64,000 bases of DNA. Source: Spirosoma taeanense. Lineage in GTDB: Bacteria > Bacteroidota > Bacteroidia > Cytophagales > Spirosomataceae. Under the pieces are notes generated by a model. It was given only the letters and a program-made list of their open reading frames with translations, was not told where the DNA came from and made no database searches. Positions 23,963 through 33,514 of the stretch are shown here, piece after piece. Each line of letters opens with the position of its first letter. Within the stretch, counting starts at the first letter, position 1. A program made the position numbers and the translations under genes. The DNA lies in the NCBI RefSeq assembly GCF_013127955.1, contig NZ_CP053435.1, positions 3,571,001 through 3,635,000 of the forward strand, written 5' to 3'.

Positions 23963-26900
23963 ATGTACGAAATCTGGATTGACACCGGCGGCACGTTTAC
24001 CGATGGCCTCGCCCGCGACCCCGGCGGTAATCTTCGCCGAATGAAAGTTCTCAGCAGCAGTCGTCTGCGGGGGCAGTTGGTTGACGGTAAACTGAAAGCA
24101 CCCTGGCTGACGGCCCCAATCTTTGACGGCTACCAGCTACGCGTCGTTGAGACTGGTCAGCATTTCACAGTTAGTTCGCTTCGAACCAATGGAACTCTCG
24201 AAGTCAGGACGTCGGATGGTTTATCGACAACATATAGCACGGACAAACCATCCGACATCCTGACCGTTGAGCTTTTTACGGGCGAAGAAGCGCCGGTTTT
24301 AGCGACTCGATTACTCACTCAAACGCCGATCGGTGAACCGTTTCCGCCCCTTGAAATGCGACTCGGCACGACCAGAGGCACCAACGCCCTGCTCGAACGT
24401 AAAGGAGGGCGCGTGGCGCTTTTGGTAACGAAAGGATTCAGGGACCTGCTCCAGATCGGCACACAGCAACGCCCGAACCTGTTTCAGTTGACCATTCCGC
24501 CCGCCGATGTACTGTATGATTCGGTGCTGGAAGTCGATGAGCGCATCTCGGCTACCGGCGACGTCATTACTACCCTGACCGACAGTTCTATCAGCGGCCT
24601 TATTGATTCGCTTCGGCAAAGCCAACCCGATGCGGTGGCCATTTCGCTGCTGAACGCCTACCGTAACCCTGCTCATGAGTGCCTGCTCCGCGAAGCCCTG
24701 ACAGAAGCTGGTTTTTTATACGTTACGCCTTCCACTGACGTCTCGACCGCACCCGGCTACGTCGCCCGCACCCAGACCGCCGTTATTGACGCTTATCTGA
24801 CGCCCGTCCTGCGGTCATACCTCAGCAACGTTCAGCAGCAACTGGGCGGGCGACCCGTACGGGTCATGACCAGTACGGGCGGGCTGGTTCGAGCGGATCT
24901 GTTCCGTCCCAAAGACAGCCTGCTCAGCGGCCCCGCCGGTGGAGTCATTGGTGCAGCCGCGTCAGCGCCCACCAGCCTCGACTCCTCAAACCCTGCCCTC
25001 TCCCGAATGCTGACCCTCGACATGGGGGGCACCAGCACCGACGTCGCCCGGATTCAGGGTGGGCTGGACTACCGATTTTCAACCCGTATTAGCTCATTTG
25101 ATCTGCAACTCCCAGCGCTGGCCATCGAAACCGTAGCGGCCGGGGGCGGATCGGTCTGCAGGTTCGATGGGGCGCAGCTGCGCGTTGGTCCCCAGAGCGC
25201 CGGGGCCAGTCCGGGCCCGGCCTGTTACGGCATGGGGGGACCGCTTACCCTAACCGATGTCAACCTGCTGCTGGGCAAGCTGCATCCCGGTCAGTTTGGT
25301 ATTCCGGTATTTGCCGAAAAAGCGCAGGCCGCTCTGACAGCGGTTATGGAACAGGTTGCGGGCAACACAAACACAGACGCCAACGCTCAGGAAATTCTGC
25401 GGGGCTTCGAGCACATTGCCAACGAAACCATGGCCGGCGCAATTCATAAAATCTCGGTGGCGCGGGGTTTTGACCCAAAAGCCTATGATCTGCTCATTTT
25501 CGGGGGCGCGGGTGGACTGCATGGCTGCTCAATTGCCCGCCTGCTGGGGATCGATCGGCTCCTGCTGCCCTTCGACGGAGGTTTGCTCAGCGCCTACGGC
25601 ATTGGCCAGGCCCAGATTGAGCGGATTGCCGCGCGATCTATTTTGCAGCCGCTGACTCATTTTGAGCCACACGCCGAAACGATAGTAACTACCTTGACTC
25701 AACAGGCAATAAACGATCTGTATCAGGACGTAGGCGAAGGTGTGCCTATAGAGAGCAAATCGGCGTCTGTTTTTCTGCGCCTGCAGGGACAAGAAGCGGC
25801 AATCGATGTACCGTTTGGTAATCAGCTTGAGCAGGCTTTCCAGGAAAAATACCGACAACTGTATGGACACTTCCCAACCGGCGCCAACGGACAGTCCCCG
25901 CCGATTGAAGTTGAAAGCGTCCGGGTCATTGTCAGCACCGTCGCCAGCGAATCGTCCATCAGCGGCCCGCCCCAAAGTCACCGTCACGCGGTTCCGGCGT
26001 TTATGGCGGGTGATTTCCCTGCCTACGACTGGCTACAACTCCAGGAAGGCGACACTTTTCGGGGCCCGGCGCTGCTGCTCAATCCAACGTCCTCGGCCTT
26101 CATTGAACCGGGCTGGCGGCTGGTAGTTCAGGCCGATAAAAACGCCATCGTGGACTACGTGGCAGATGTTGACAAGCCATTGGTAGCCCAAACCAACGAG
26201 GTCATTCAGTTGGAACTGTTTACCCAGCGTTTCCGGGCCATTGCTGAAGAAATGGGCGCTCAACTTCAGCGAACGGCGTTTTCGACCAACGTAAAGGAAC
26301 GGCTCGACTTCTCCTGTGCCCTGCTCGATTCAAACGCCAGACTGGTTGCCAACGCCCCCCACATTCCGGTGCACCTGGGCAGCCTGGGCGTCTGCGCGCG
26401 CCTGTGTCTGGAAAAGCTGCCAATCGGGCCCGGTGATGTGCTGATCACGAACCACCCTAAGTATGGTGGCTCGCACCTGCCCGACGTAACGCTGCTGAGT
26501 GGCGTTTTCATTGACAGCCACCTGGGTAAGCCACAGCTTATCGGGTACGTCATCAACCGGGCGCACCACGCCGAAATCGGGGGCAAAGTGCCGGGGTCAA
26601 TGCCGCCCAATGCCACCTCCCTGGCCGAAGAAGGCGTCGTGCTCGAACCACAGTACATTGTCCGGAACGGAGAATTTCAGTGGGAAGCGCTCGAAGACCG
26701 GTTTACGCAGGCCCTGTATCCGACGCGTTCGTTGTCCGAAAACCGCGCCGATATGGAAGCAGCCCTGGCGTCCCTGCGGGCGGGCAAAACGGCCCTGCAG
26801 GACCTCGTCCGGCAGCACAGTCTGGCAACGGTGCAGCAGTACATGGGCCGCCTACAGCAGTCGGCAACGAAAGCCATTTCGGATGTGCTCCGACCGCTGG

Positions 26901-27763
26901 AGGGCCAGACCTTCGCAGCGGAGGAATCGCTCGATGATGGCTATACGATCCGGGTCAAAATAAGCGTCAACAGCGGTCGCATTCGGTTCGACTTTACAGG
27001 TACATCGGGCGTTCATCCAAACAACCTGAACGCAAACCGGTCAATTCTGCATAGTGCGGTGCTTTACGTGCTGCGGCTCTGGGTCGATCAGGATATCCCC
27101 CTGAATGAGGGACTAATGGCCCCCGTTGACCTGGTCCTGCCCGACTCATCGTTTCTGAACCCGATCTTTCCGGATGATCCGGCCAACTGCCCGGCTGTGG
27201 TAGGCGGCAATACGGAAGTAAGCCAGCGGCTGGTCGATACCCTGCTGAAAGCGCTGGGGCTGGCCGCGTGCAGTCAGGGCACGATGAACAACTTTTTGTT
27301 CGGCAAATCGGGCACAGGCGCCGAAGCGTTCGGCTATTATGAAACGATTGGCGGGGGCGCTGGTGCAACCTTTGGCGCTGATGGCCGCCCGGCGGTGCAT
27401 CAGCACATGACGAACACAAAACTCACCGACCCCGAAGAACTTGAACGGCGTTACCCCGTTCGGCTGCACACATTCGCTGTTCGGACCGGTTCCGGTGGGG
27501 CTGGTCAGTGGCGCGGTGGCGACGGTATCATCCGCGAGATCGAATTTCTGGAACCTGTGCAGGCAACTCTCCTGAGCCAGCACCGGCTGGTTGCACCTTA
27601 CGGTTTAGAGGGCGGACAGCCGGGTGCCGTAGGTCGTCAAATCCTCATAGATGCCACGGGCCGGCAAGAACCCTTACCGGGTATTTTCACAAGAGCAATG
27701 CAGGCAGCGGAGCGTATTCGCATTGAAACGCCGGGGGGCGGGGGTGTATCCCGGCCCGATTAA
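23963..27763 (+). CDS. 5-oxoprolinase/hydantoinase, HyuA-HyuB fusion
   Basis: 1266 residues. The N-terminal half (1 to about 680) is a hydantoinase A/oxoprolinase domain: WIDTGGTFTDGLARDPGG (phosphate-binding ASKHA loop), RLGTTRGTNALLERKGGR, LDMGGTSTDVARI. The C-terminal half (from about 740) is the hydantoinase B domain: FRAIAEEMGAQLQRTAFSTN, HLGSLGVCARL, DVLITNHPKYGGSHLPDV, and IETPGGGGVS at the end. Fused chains of this length match eukaryotic-type and bacterial 5-oxoprolinases, which open 5-oxoproline to glutamate using ATP. A split homologue is present at 49926-54243. The gene ends at a strong bidirectional terminator. Oxoproline is the best guess; other lactams or hydantoins are possible. 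Confidence 0.92.
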   Translation: MYEIWIDTGGTFTDGLARDPGGNLRRMKVLSSSRLRGQLVDGKLKAPWLTAPIFDGYQLRVVETGQHFTVSSLRTNGTLEVRTSDGLSTTYSTDKPSDILTVELFTGEEAPVLATRLLTQTPIGEPFPPLEMRLGTTRGTNALLERKGGRVALLVTKGFRDLLQIGTQQRPNLFQLTIPPADVLYDSVLEVDERISATGDVITTLTDSSISGLIDSLRQSQPDAVAISLLNAYRNPAHECLLREALTEAGFLYVTPSTDVSTAPGYVARTQTAVIDAYLTPVLRSYLSNVQQQLGGRPVRVMTSTGGLVRADLFRPKDSLLSGPAGGVIGAAASAPTSLDSSNPALSRMLTLDMGGTSTDVARIQGGLDYRFSTRISSFDLQLPALAIETVAAGGGSVCRFDGAQLRVGPQSAGASPGPACYGMGGPLTLTDVNLLLGKLHPGQFGIPVFAEKAQAALTAVMEQVAGNTNTDANAQEILRGFEHIANETMAGAIHKISVARGFDPKAYDLLIFGGAGGLHGCSIARLLGIDRLLLPFDGGLLSAYGIGQAQIERIAARSILQPLTHFEPHAETIVTTLTQQAINDLYQDVGEGVPIESKSASVFLRLQGQEAAIDVPFGNQLEQAFQEKYRQLYGHFPTGANGQSPPIEVESVRVIVSTVASESSISGPPQSHRHAVPAFMAGDFPAYDWLQLQEGDTFRGPALLLNPTSSAFIEPGWRLVVQADKNAIVDYVADVDKPLVAQTNEVIQLELFTQRFRAIAEEMGAQLQRTAFSTNVKERLDFSCALLDSNARLVANAPHIPVHLGSLGVCARLCLEKLPIGPGDVLITNHPKYGGSHLPDVTLLSGVFIDSHLGKPQLIGYVINRAHHAEIGGKVPGSMPPNATSLAEEGVVLEPQYIVRNGEFQWEALEDRFTQALYPTRSLSENRADMEAALASLRAGKTALQDLVRQHSLATVQQYMGRLQQSATKAISDVLRPLEGQTFAAEESLDDGYTIRVKISVNSGRIRFDFTGTSGVHPNNLNANRSILHSAVLYVLRLWVDQDIPLNEGLMAPVDLVLPDSSFLNPIFPDDPANCPAVVGGNTEVSQRLVDTLLKALGLAACSQGTMNNFLFGKSGTGAEAFGYYETIGGGAGATFGADGRPAVHQHMTNTKLTDPEELERRYPVRLHTFAVRTGSGGAGQWRGGDGIIREIEFLEPVQATLLSQHRLVAPYGLEGGQPGAVGRQILIDATGRQEPLPGIFTRAMQAAERIRIETPGGGGVSRPD

Positions 27764-27780
27764 TTCGCTTCGAAACTAAC

Positions 27781-27831
27781 ACGACGAGGTGCCTGAAAAG
27801 CTATTAACCAGCTTTTCAGGCACCTCGTCGT
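27781..27831. terminator. 22-bp perfect-stem bidirectional terminator
   Basis: Arms 27781-27802 and 27810-27831 are exact complements with a 7-base loop, between the converging oxoprolinase and beta-helix genes. No long T-run, but stem length and position are convincing. Confidence 0.8.
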
Positions 27832-27845
27832 TAACAGCTTATTAC

Positions 27846-29462
27846 TTACTGCTTCAGGAAACGCCCAACGTACTGCCGAATGCCCGTTCCGATTCGGATC
27901 AGATACACCCCGCTGCTCAGCTGATTCACCGGCAGCGTTACCTCTGCAGCGGGTGCCAATGGCTGGTGCTGCGTAAGTGTCCGGCCCGCACCGTCCACAA
28001 TGCTCAGTTCCGTAATGGCTTCTTCGTTACTCAACCGCACGGTGAGCTGATCGACGCAGGGCGAGGGGAAGGCACGAACCACAACCGTCTCTGACAGCTC
28101 GGCACGAGCCGCTACGCTTTTACGCGCGCCCGAATTGCTCTCCGCTACGTTTTCATACACACCAATGTCGTAGGTTCCTCCTTTCGGCCGGTCGACATCC
28201 TCCAGATCGACAACAATCCCGTAGCGTTTGAGATCCTGCCCCCTGTTGATCAGCAATGAAGTTGAGGTCGTATGGTAATCATCAGCTCCAGCATCTACGT
28301 AACCCGCATCACTGCCGCCCGCTGCCGTAAAGTTGTTCTGCGCCGTATAACGAACCTTAGTATTCAGCGTCGAGATATACTTGTTGCTGCCAACCCCCGT
28401 GATGGCCGTGTTCAGAATATACGTGTTCTGGGTCTCGTTGTAGAGCTTGATACCCTCCCCTTTTGCCCGGTTGATGGTGTTGTTAGCTAGCACGATGTCT
28501 ACATTCGCCAGCGAGTTGGCCCGCTCGTCGACAAAGACGCCGTTATCACCCGAGTCGGTGATGATGTTGTTATAAATGTAGTTTGGGCCCAGATGACCCA
28601 CCACAATCAGACCAATGCCTTTCGACTGGCGGATGGTGTTGTTGTAAAAGCGGCCGCTTACCCCACCCCCAATCTGCACCCCATTGTCCTGGTAGGCATC
28701 AAAGGGATCAATGCCGGAATTATAGACCGTGTTGTGGTGCACCTGCGACTCAGGTGCGCAGGCATACTGGATGCCCTCGCAGCCCGTGTTCTCGGTCCGG
28801 TTGTAAGCAATCTCCAGACCAATGATGTTGTGCGGCAGCACTTTTACGTTCTTTCCACTGCAGGTGCGGCCCATGCCTTCGTTCCAGAACGAGTTGCCGA
28901 TGTAGAGTCCCTCCCCTTTGGTGTCATGAACATAGTTGTGGTGCACCTTCACATTGTACATCGTGAAGTTAGCCCGCTGGGTAGTGACATCGCAAGTGGG
29001 ATCGGTCTTGATCATGATGCCGGCAAAGCCCGTATTGGACACCTCCACATGGTCTACCTCACAGTCTGAACTCTTGTTTGTAATGTTCAGACCTGAGATG
29101 TTGGTGCCCGTCTTGGAGATGCGGATGCCATACTCATACCGGCTGTCGCCGGTGCCGGTGATCTGGAAGTAGCGGCATCCCTGGAAGGCGATGCCCGTCG
29201 AGGAGCCGGTGGGATAATTGACGTCGACCAGGCCTCCGCAGTTGATGAAGCGGATGGGCTTGTCGGGGGTGCCGACGAAGTTGTTGAGTCGGAGGTAGGT
29301 GTAAGCGCCCGCCTTGATGCAGACCGTCGAGCCGGGGGCAATCTTGAGCGATTTGCCGTCATACATGCCGGTCTTGGTGATTGTGTACGTACAGTTGCAA
29401 TCCGTTTGTGCCCATGCACTACCCGCAAAGGCAAACCACAATAGAGCTGTAAATATTCTCAT
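27846..29462 (-). CDS. Secreted right-handed beta-helix protein with T9SS sorting domain
   Basis: 538 residues. Signal peptide MRIFTALLWFAFAGSAWAQ. The body (about 40-430) is a run of beta-helix coils with NxI and N-N turns (VDHVEVSNTGFAGIMIKTD, VYNSGIDPFDAYQDNGVQI, FYNNTIRQSKGIGLIVVG), as in parallel-beta-helix polysaccharide lyases or glycosidases. The last 80 residues (AFPSPCVDQLTVRLS, LPVNQLSSGVYLIRI) form a type A T9SS C-terminal signal, so it is exported through the type IX machinery to the surface. Cysteines are frequent near the N-terminus (TDCNCTY). Catalytic residues were not identified, so the enzymatic class is open. Confidence 0.88.
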   Translation of the reverse strand: MRIFTALLWFAFAGSAWAQTDCNCTYTITKTGMYDGKSLKIAPGSTVCIKAGAYTYLRLNNFVGTPDKPIRFINCGGLVDVNYPTGSSTGIAFQGCRYFQITGTGDSRYEYGIRISKTGTNISGLNITNKSSDCEVDHVEVSNTGFAGIMIKTDPTCDVTTQRANFTMYNVKVHHNYVHDTKGEGLYIGNSFWNEGMGRTCSGKNVKVLPHNIIGLEIAYNRTENTGCEGIQYACAPESQVHHNTVYNSGIDPFDAYQDNGVQIGGGVSGRFYNNTIRQSKGIGLIVVGHLGPNYIYNNIITDSGDNGVFVDERANSLANVDIVLANNTINRAKGEGIKLYNETQNTYILNTAITGVGSNKYISTLNTKVRYTAQNNFTAAGGSDAGYVDAGADDYHTTSTSLLINRGQDLKRYGIVVDLEDVDRPKGGTYDIGVYENVAESNSGARKSVAARAELSETVVVRAFPSPCVDQLTVRLSNEEAITELSIVDGAGRTLTQHQPLAPAAEVTLPVNQLSSGVYLIRIGTGIRQYVGRFLKQ

Positions 29463-29830
29463 CAGTGCGACTTTTTAAATAGTAAGTTTATAAAATCGCT
29501 CAATTTTACATATTATTAACAACAGTAACAAACTTTATGATTAAAAAAGATAATAAATAGTTTACTTTTTATGAATTATATAAACTAAATAGACCTGTAA
29601 TTGCATGTCTAACGTTAAGCAGTGTTATCGTTAAATTATTTATCAGGAGGGTTGCGCAATAAGTATGGGAGAGGCTAATGGATGGGCGAACATATCCAGT
29701 ATTCATACGAGAGCTTAGTCTCTTCCCGAAAAGCGGCTGGTAGAGAATCAGTCGATTAGCCTTTTCAACTGGTCTGTGGTACCGACAAGGCTTTACATCA
29801 GCCATCGTTATGCGTGGTCAGCTATCCAAC
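29463..29830. other. AT-rich intergenic region upstream of the beta-helix gene
   Basis: About 370 bases, very AT-rich in its first half. It should hold the promoter of the minus-strand beta-helix gene; no exact consensus element was found. A minus-strand open frame of 78 codons covers part of it but has no supporting features. Confidence 0.4.
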
Positions 29831-30124
29831 ATGAAAGCGAATAGACTTCCATCTGGCTTCAGATACCTGTTAAGCAAAAGAGATATCCGAGCACTGCAGC
29901 AAGAAATTGGTGTTAAGTTCCTGGGGATTGGTTTCGGTTACCCTCTTGACACTGAGCGGTTGGATGCCGATAGTTCGCCCATAACCAAACATCCTATCAG
30001 TTTGTCGGGTAGATACGTAGAGGATGGCTGGAAGTTCAGCGTTTATCAATCAGGTTTCCGGGATGAATTGATTCCCGCTGCTGTAGAGGCAGAAGCTAAA
30101 AACGGGGTCAGACAGGCTATTTAA
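29831..30124 (+). CDS. Small unknown protein
   Basis: 97 residues from MKANRLPSGF (a start seven codons earlier is possible). It is basic at the N-terminus (YLLSKRDIRALQQEIG), with one glycine-rich hydrophobic stretch (VKFLGIGFGYPLD) and ends in a short helix. No family recognised, no signal peptide. It stands alone between the beta-helix gene (opposite strand) and the exported isomerase, 127 bases ahead of the latter. Amino-acid composition is protein-like, so I accept it, with reserve. Confidence 0.5.
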   Translation: MKANRLPSGFRYLLSKRDIRALQQEIGVKFLGIGFGYPLDTERLDADSSPITKHPISLSGRYVEDGWKFSVYQSGFRDELIPAAVEAEAKNGVRQAI

Positions 30125-30251
30125 CAATATTTAATTAAAGTCCCCCATTTCACCGACAATGATTTTATCTACCATCCTCAGTTGTGGGTCTACTGCACTA
30201 TCGGTTTAAATAAAGTAGCGATAAAAACCAGGGAACTGAAATAAAACCATC

Positions 30252-31187
30252 ATGTTTCAAAGCCGACGCCATTTTCTGACTTCGCTCAGCGCCCTGACCG
30301 GGACCGCGCTATTACCCAATAGCCAGGCTGTTCAGGCGCAGCCGGCCAGGCCGCAGCCGATTTCCTGCAACGCCTATACCTGGAATACATTCTACGCGCG
30401 GGCGAAAAAACAGTGGATGGCTGACCCCGACGAAGCGCTGAGCCACTACGTAAAAACCGGTCTGACAGCCTACGAGCCGTCGTTCAGCAATGCGGAAGAA
30501 GTCAGAAAGCTGGCCCCTTACCTGTCGAAGTACCGCCTGACAATGCCGTCGCTGTACGTCAACAGCACGCTCCACCGAGCCGACGAAGCGCCAAAATCTA
30601 TTGAGGCTGCGCTCGCCATTGCTGAAGCCGCCAAACCCTTGGGCACAACGATTATTGTTACCAACCCGAGTCCCATTCAATGGGGTAGCGACGCCGACAA
30701 AACGGATGCCGACCTGACCGAACAGGCCCGGAACCTCGACCGGCTTGGTGCCGAACTCCGCAGGCGTGGCCTGACGCTGGCTTACCATACCCACGCGCCC
30801 GAACACCGGCAGGCGGCCCGGGAGTTTCACCACATGCTGCTCGCGTCCGATCCCGGAAACGTATCCTTGTGTCTGGATGCCCACTGGGTCTATCGCGGAT
30901 CAAGTAACTCGCAGGTTGCCCTGTTCGACGTTGTGAAATTATACGGCAAGCGCATTGTTGAACTGCACATCCGCCAGTCGAAAAACCAGATCTGGCAGGA
31001 AACCTTCGGCGACGGCGATATTAATTACCGACGGCTGGCCACCGAGCTGAAAGCGCAGCATGTCCGGCCATTACTTGTGCTGGAACAATGCCTGGAAAAA
31101 GGCTCACCCGATACGATGGGCCCCGTTGAAGCGCACAAACAGGATCTGGCTTATGCTAAAGACGTCTTTGCGGGCCTAATGAGCTAA
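30252..31187 (+). CDS. Exported sugar phosphate isomerase/epimerase family protein
   Basis: 311 residues. The N-terminus MFQSRRHFLTSLSALTGTAL has a twin-arginine (RRHFL) export signal, cleavage near AQA. The mature part is an AP_endonuc_2-type TIM barrel: SCNAYTWNTFYARAK, LTAYEPSFSNAEEVRKL, LTLAYHTHAPEH (metal His), VSLCLDAHWVYRGS (Asp/His), IVELHIRQSKN and the closing LLVLEQCLEKGS (Glu). Bacteroidota export many such proteins for sugar-derivative processing in the periplasm. It shares the fold, but not the location, with the cytoplasmic enzyme at 629. Substrate unknown. It converges with the DinB gene. Confidence 0.87.
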   Translation: MFQSRRHFLTSLSALTGTALLPNSQAVQAQPARPQPISCNAYTWNTFYARAKKQWMADPDEALSHYVKTGLTAYEPSFSNAEEVRKLAPYLSKYRLTMPSLYVNSTLHRADEAPKSIEAALAIAEAAKPLGTTIIVTNPSPIQWGSDADKTDADLTEQARNLDRLGAELRRRGLTLAYHTHAPEHRQAAREFHHMLLASDPGNVSLCLDAHWVYRGSSNSQVALFDVVKLYGKRIVELHIRQSKNQIWQETFGDGDINYRRLATELKAQHVRPLLVLEQCLEKGSPDTMGPVEAHKQDLAYAKDVFAGLMS

Positions 31188-31216
31188 GGGCTTATCTGAA
31201 CGTAGAAATAGTCTAC

Positions 31217-31720
31217 TTAACCGCCCCATGCACCCAGCAATCGCCGGATGATAATGATCTCGCCAACATGATAGGCCGTGTGATCAGCAATCAGAAGAGC
31301 CTCGCGAAGAAGATTCTGACCGTCGCCGTGGGGAAAGGGCGCGTATAGATCCTGCCCGGAGTCCTGTAATAACGCGATAAACGCATCGCGGTCTTGCCGA
31401 ATCTGCTCTACGGCCTCTTCCCAGGCGGCATCATCCGGCGGTGCTACGTCCTTCGACCAGTAGCCGTCGGGCCAGGATGGCGACTGGTGATTTGCGTCGC
31501 GGGAAAACGCCAGAATGTCCCACTGCGCAATCCGGATATGGTCAACCAATTGCCAGATACTATACGGTAATTTGTCTGGCTTTATGCCCCGCAACGACGC
31601 GGGCAGACCGTTAATGGCATCCTCGAACGACTGATGGGCGTTACGTCCCGTCAGCAGTTGGCTGAGTTGTTGCTGAACGGCCGACGTGGCATCGGCCACC
31701 GATTGCGTAGTTTGCGGCAT
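31217..31720 (-). CDS. DinB-family four-helix-bundle protein
   Basis: 167 residues. The DinB/YfiT metal site is visible: a first His in YSIWQLVDHIRIAQWD and two more in LLIADHTAYHVGEII, which together bind a divalent metal. The family includes thiol-dependent transferases (for instance bacillithiol transferases), but many members are uncharacterised, so no reaction is assigned. No signal peptide; cytoplasmic. The start at 31720 gives a short charged N-terminus before the first helix. Divergent from the quinone oxidoreductase gene, with about 110 bases between. Confidence 0.85.
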   Translation of the reverse strand: MPQTTQSVADATSAVQQQLSQLLTGRNAHQSFEDAINGLPASLRGIKPDKLPYSIWQLVDHIRIAQWDILAFSRDANHQSPSWPDGYWSKDVAPPDDAAWEEAVEQIRQDRDAFIALLQDSGQDLYAPFPHGDGQNLLREALLIADHTAYHVGEIIIIRRLLGAWGG

Positions 31721-31831
31721 ACGTTTCGTGTTTGCTGTTCAGTATACCCGTTTCCGTCGGCTTTGTTTCGCTATGGGCACGCCGGTACACAAGTTTTCGG
31801 GCTAAAAACTGACGGTTCGTGTTATGGTCTT

Positions 31832-32797
31832 ATGAAAGCAATCCTGATTACCCGTCCGGGCGATGCTTCCGTGCTTGCCCTGCGTGATCATCCTCTCCCA
31901 CAGCCCAGCAGCAGACAGGTTTTGATTCGGGTGCGGGCGGCCGGAGTCAATCGAAGCGATATTCACCAGCGGCAGGGCGGCTATGGCACTGACCCAACCG
32001 GCCAGATTCCCGGACTCGAAGTAGCCGGACTTGTTGAGCAGTGCGGGCCTGACGCCCATCGGTGGCGGGTTGGCGACCCGGTATGCGCCCTTATCAGCGG
32101 GGGTGGCTACGCCGAATACGTAACGGTTGACGAACGCCACTGCCTGCCCCTACCGCCCGGACTGACCTTCGTGGAGGCTGCGTCGCTACCCGAAACGGTG
32201 CTGACTGTCTGGTCAACGGTTTTTCAGTGGGCTCATTTGAGCAAGGGAGAGAATTTTCTGGTCCATGGTGGCAGCAGCGGCATTGGCGTAGCGGCCATTC
32301 AACTGGCAAACGCGTTCGGTGCCAGGGCTTACGCCACGGCGGGCAACGACGAAAAGTGCGCTTTTTGTGAACAGTTGGGCGCGATCCGCTGTGTCAATTA
32401 TAAAACAATCGATTTTGAACAGGCACTGAGCCTGGTAGGCATCAACGTCATTCTCGATATGGTTGGGGGCGATTACACGCCTAAAAATCTTCGCCTGCTG
32501 GCGACCGACGGGCGACTTATGTTCATCAACGCCATGCGGGGCGCCGAAACGTCAATTCATATTCCAACCCTGATGCAGAAGCGGATTACGCTCAGCGGCA
32601 GCATGCTTAAACCCCGCGATGCCCAGTTTAAAGCTGATCTGACGGCTGAGGTAGAAAAGCAGGCGTGGCCCCTGCTGGCCGATGGACGACTAAAGCCGGT
32701 TGTGTATCGGTCACTGCCTCTTTCCGAAGCGGCCCAAGCGCAGCAGCTGATGGAAAGCAGCGGGCACATTGGTAAAATCATTCTGGAAATTCCGTAA
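31832..32797 (+). CDS. NAD(P)H-quinone oxidoreductase, zeta-crystallin/PIG3-like MDR
   Basis: 321 residues from MKAILITRPG; the frame is open further back to 31634 but that part is antisense to the DinB gene. A GroES-like catalytic fold (RVRAAGVNRSDIHQRQGGY, then GLEVAGLVEQCG) is followed by a Rossmann domain with the nucleotide loop LVHGGSSGIGVAAIQLA. The zinc-binding cysteines of alcohol dehydrogenases are missing, placing it with PIG3/zeta-crystallin quinone reductases (NADPH preferred). Likely detoxifies quinones in the cytoplasm. Monocistronic by appearance. Confidence 0.9.
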   Translation: MKAILITRPGDASVLALRDHPLPQPSSRQVLIRVRAAGVNRSDIHQRQGGYGTDPTGQIPGLEVAGLVEQCGPDAHRWRVGDPVCALISGGGYAEYVTVDERHCLPLPPGLTFVEAASLPETVLTVWSTVFQWAHLSKGENFLVHGGSSGIGVAAIQLANAFGARAYATAGNDEKCAFCEQLGAIRCVNYKTIDFEQALSLVGINVILDMVGGDYTPKNLRLLATDGRLMFINAMRGAETSIHIPTLMQKRITLSGSMLKPRDAQFKADLTAEVEKQAWPLLADGRLKPVVYRSLPLSEAAQAQQLMESSGHIGKIILEIP

Positions 32798-32904
32798 GGC
32801 TACGGCACTACTGCTTATCGTTTCAGAATAGTGTGGTTTCCTAAGTTCCGGCAACAATTTTGAAACGATCGGGTTATTCCAGAGTACTTACACACTCATA
32901 AGTT

Positions 32905-33429
32905 ATGACTACCGATTTGAACAAACCCGAATCTCAGGAGAAGGCCGTTAAAAACATCAAGCCGAACATTGGCCTCGACCAGGACGTCCTGAAAAAGGAC
33001 AACGAGATGCTCAATGCCTACTTGTCCGATCTGCACGTTTTATATATCAAGACCCGCAAATACCACTGGAACGTAGCGGGGCCGAGCTTCAAGGAATACC
33101 ACGAATTTTTTGAAGAGCAGTATAAAGCCCTTGAAGAGATGATCGACGAAGTGGCAGAGCGGATTCGTACGCTGGGCGGCAAGCCTTTTTCGACCATGTC
33201 CGATTTTCTGAAAGGCACCAGCCTGAAAGAAGATGAGAGTGGCGAAGTGAAAACCCGCGATATGTTCGAGCGGCTTCTCGCCGACCACGAGCAGGTAACC
33301 CGCGAACTGCGTGAAAACGTTGATACCTGCGATGAAGAACTGAAGGATGCTGGTACGGCCGATTTCCTGACAGGCCTGATGGAAGCCCATGAAAAAATGG
33401 CGTGGATGCTGCGGAAATATCTGTCGTAG
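32905..33429 (+). CDS. dps: Dps-family ferritin-like DNA-protection protein
   Basis: 174 residues. The Dps ferroxidase pattern is present: LHVLYIKTRKYHWNVAGPSF (first His), HEFFEEQYKALEEMIDEVAE (Asp/Glu ligands) and IRTLGGKPFS. Dps dodecamers oxidise and store iron and shield DNA under oxidative or starvation stress. A charged N-terminal tail of about 25 residues (EKAVKNIKPNIG) could contact DNA. Single gene with its own terminator; regulation by an OxyR-like protein is common in the family, but no site is seen here. Confidence 0.94.
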   Translation: MTTDLNKPESQEKAVKNIKPNIGLDQDVLKKDNEMLNAYLSDLHVLYIKTRKYHWNVAGPSFKEYHEFFEEQYKALEEMIDEVAERIRTLGGKPFSTMSDFLKGTSLKEDESGEVKTRDMFERLLADHEQVTRELRENVDTCDEELKDAGTADFLTGLMEAHEKMAWMLRKYLS

Positions 33430-33464
33430 TTCAGGCTCCGCACATCATATCAATTCTTTTCTGA

Positions 33465-33495
33465 GCGACCTGTACTCAAACAGGTCGCTTTTTTT
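33465..33495 (+). terminator. Terminator of dps
   Basis: GCGACCTG (33465-33472) pairs with CAGGTCGC (33481-33488), loop 8, followed by a run of seven T. Classic intrinsic terminator. Confidence 0.9.
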
Positions 33496-33514
33496 ATGTC
33501 GCTCTGCTATACAA

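Noticed and set aside
29569..29805. 78-codon minus-strand open frame
   Set aside because: Lies in an AT-rich promoter region with weak composition; no supporting motif.
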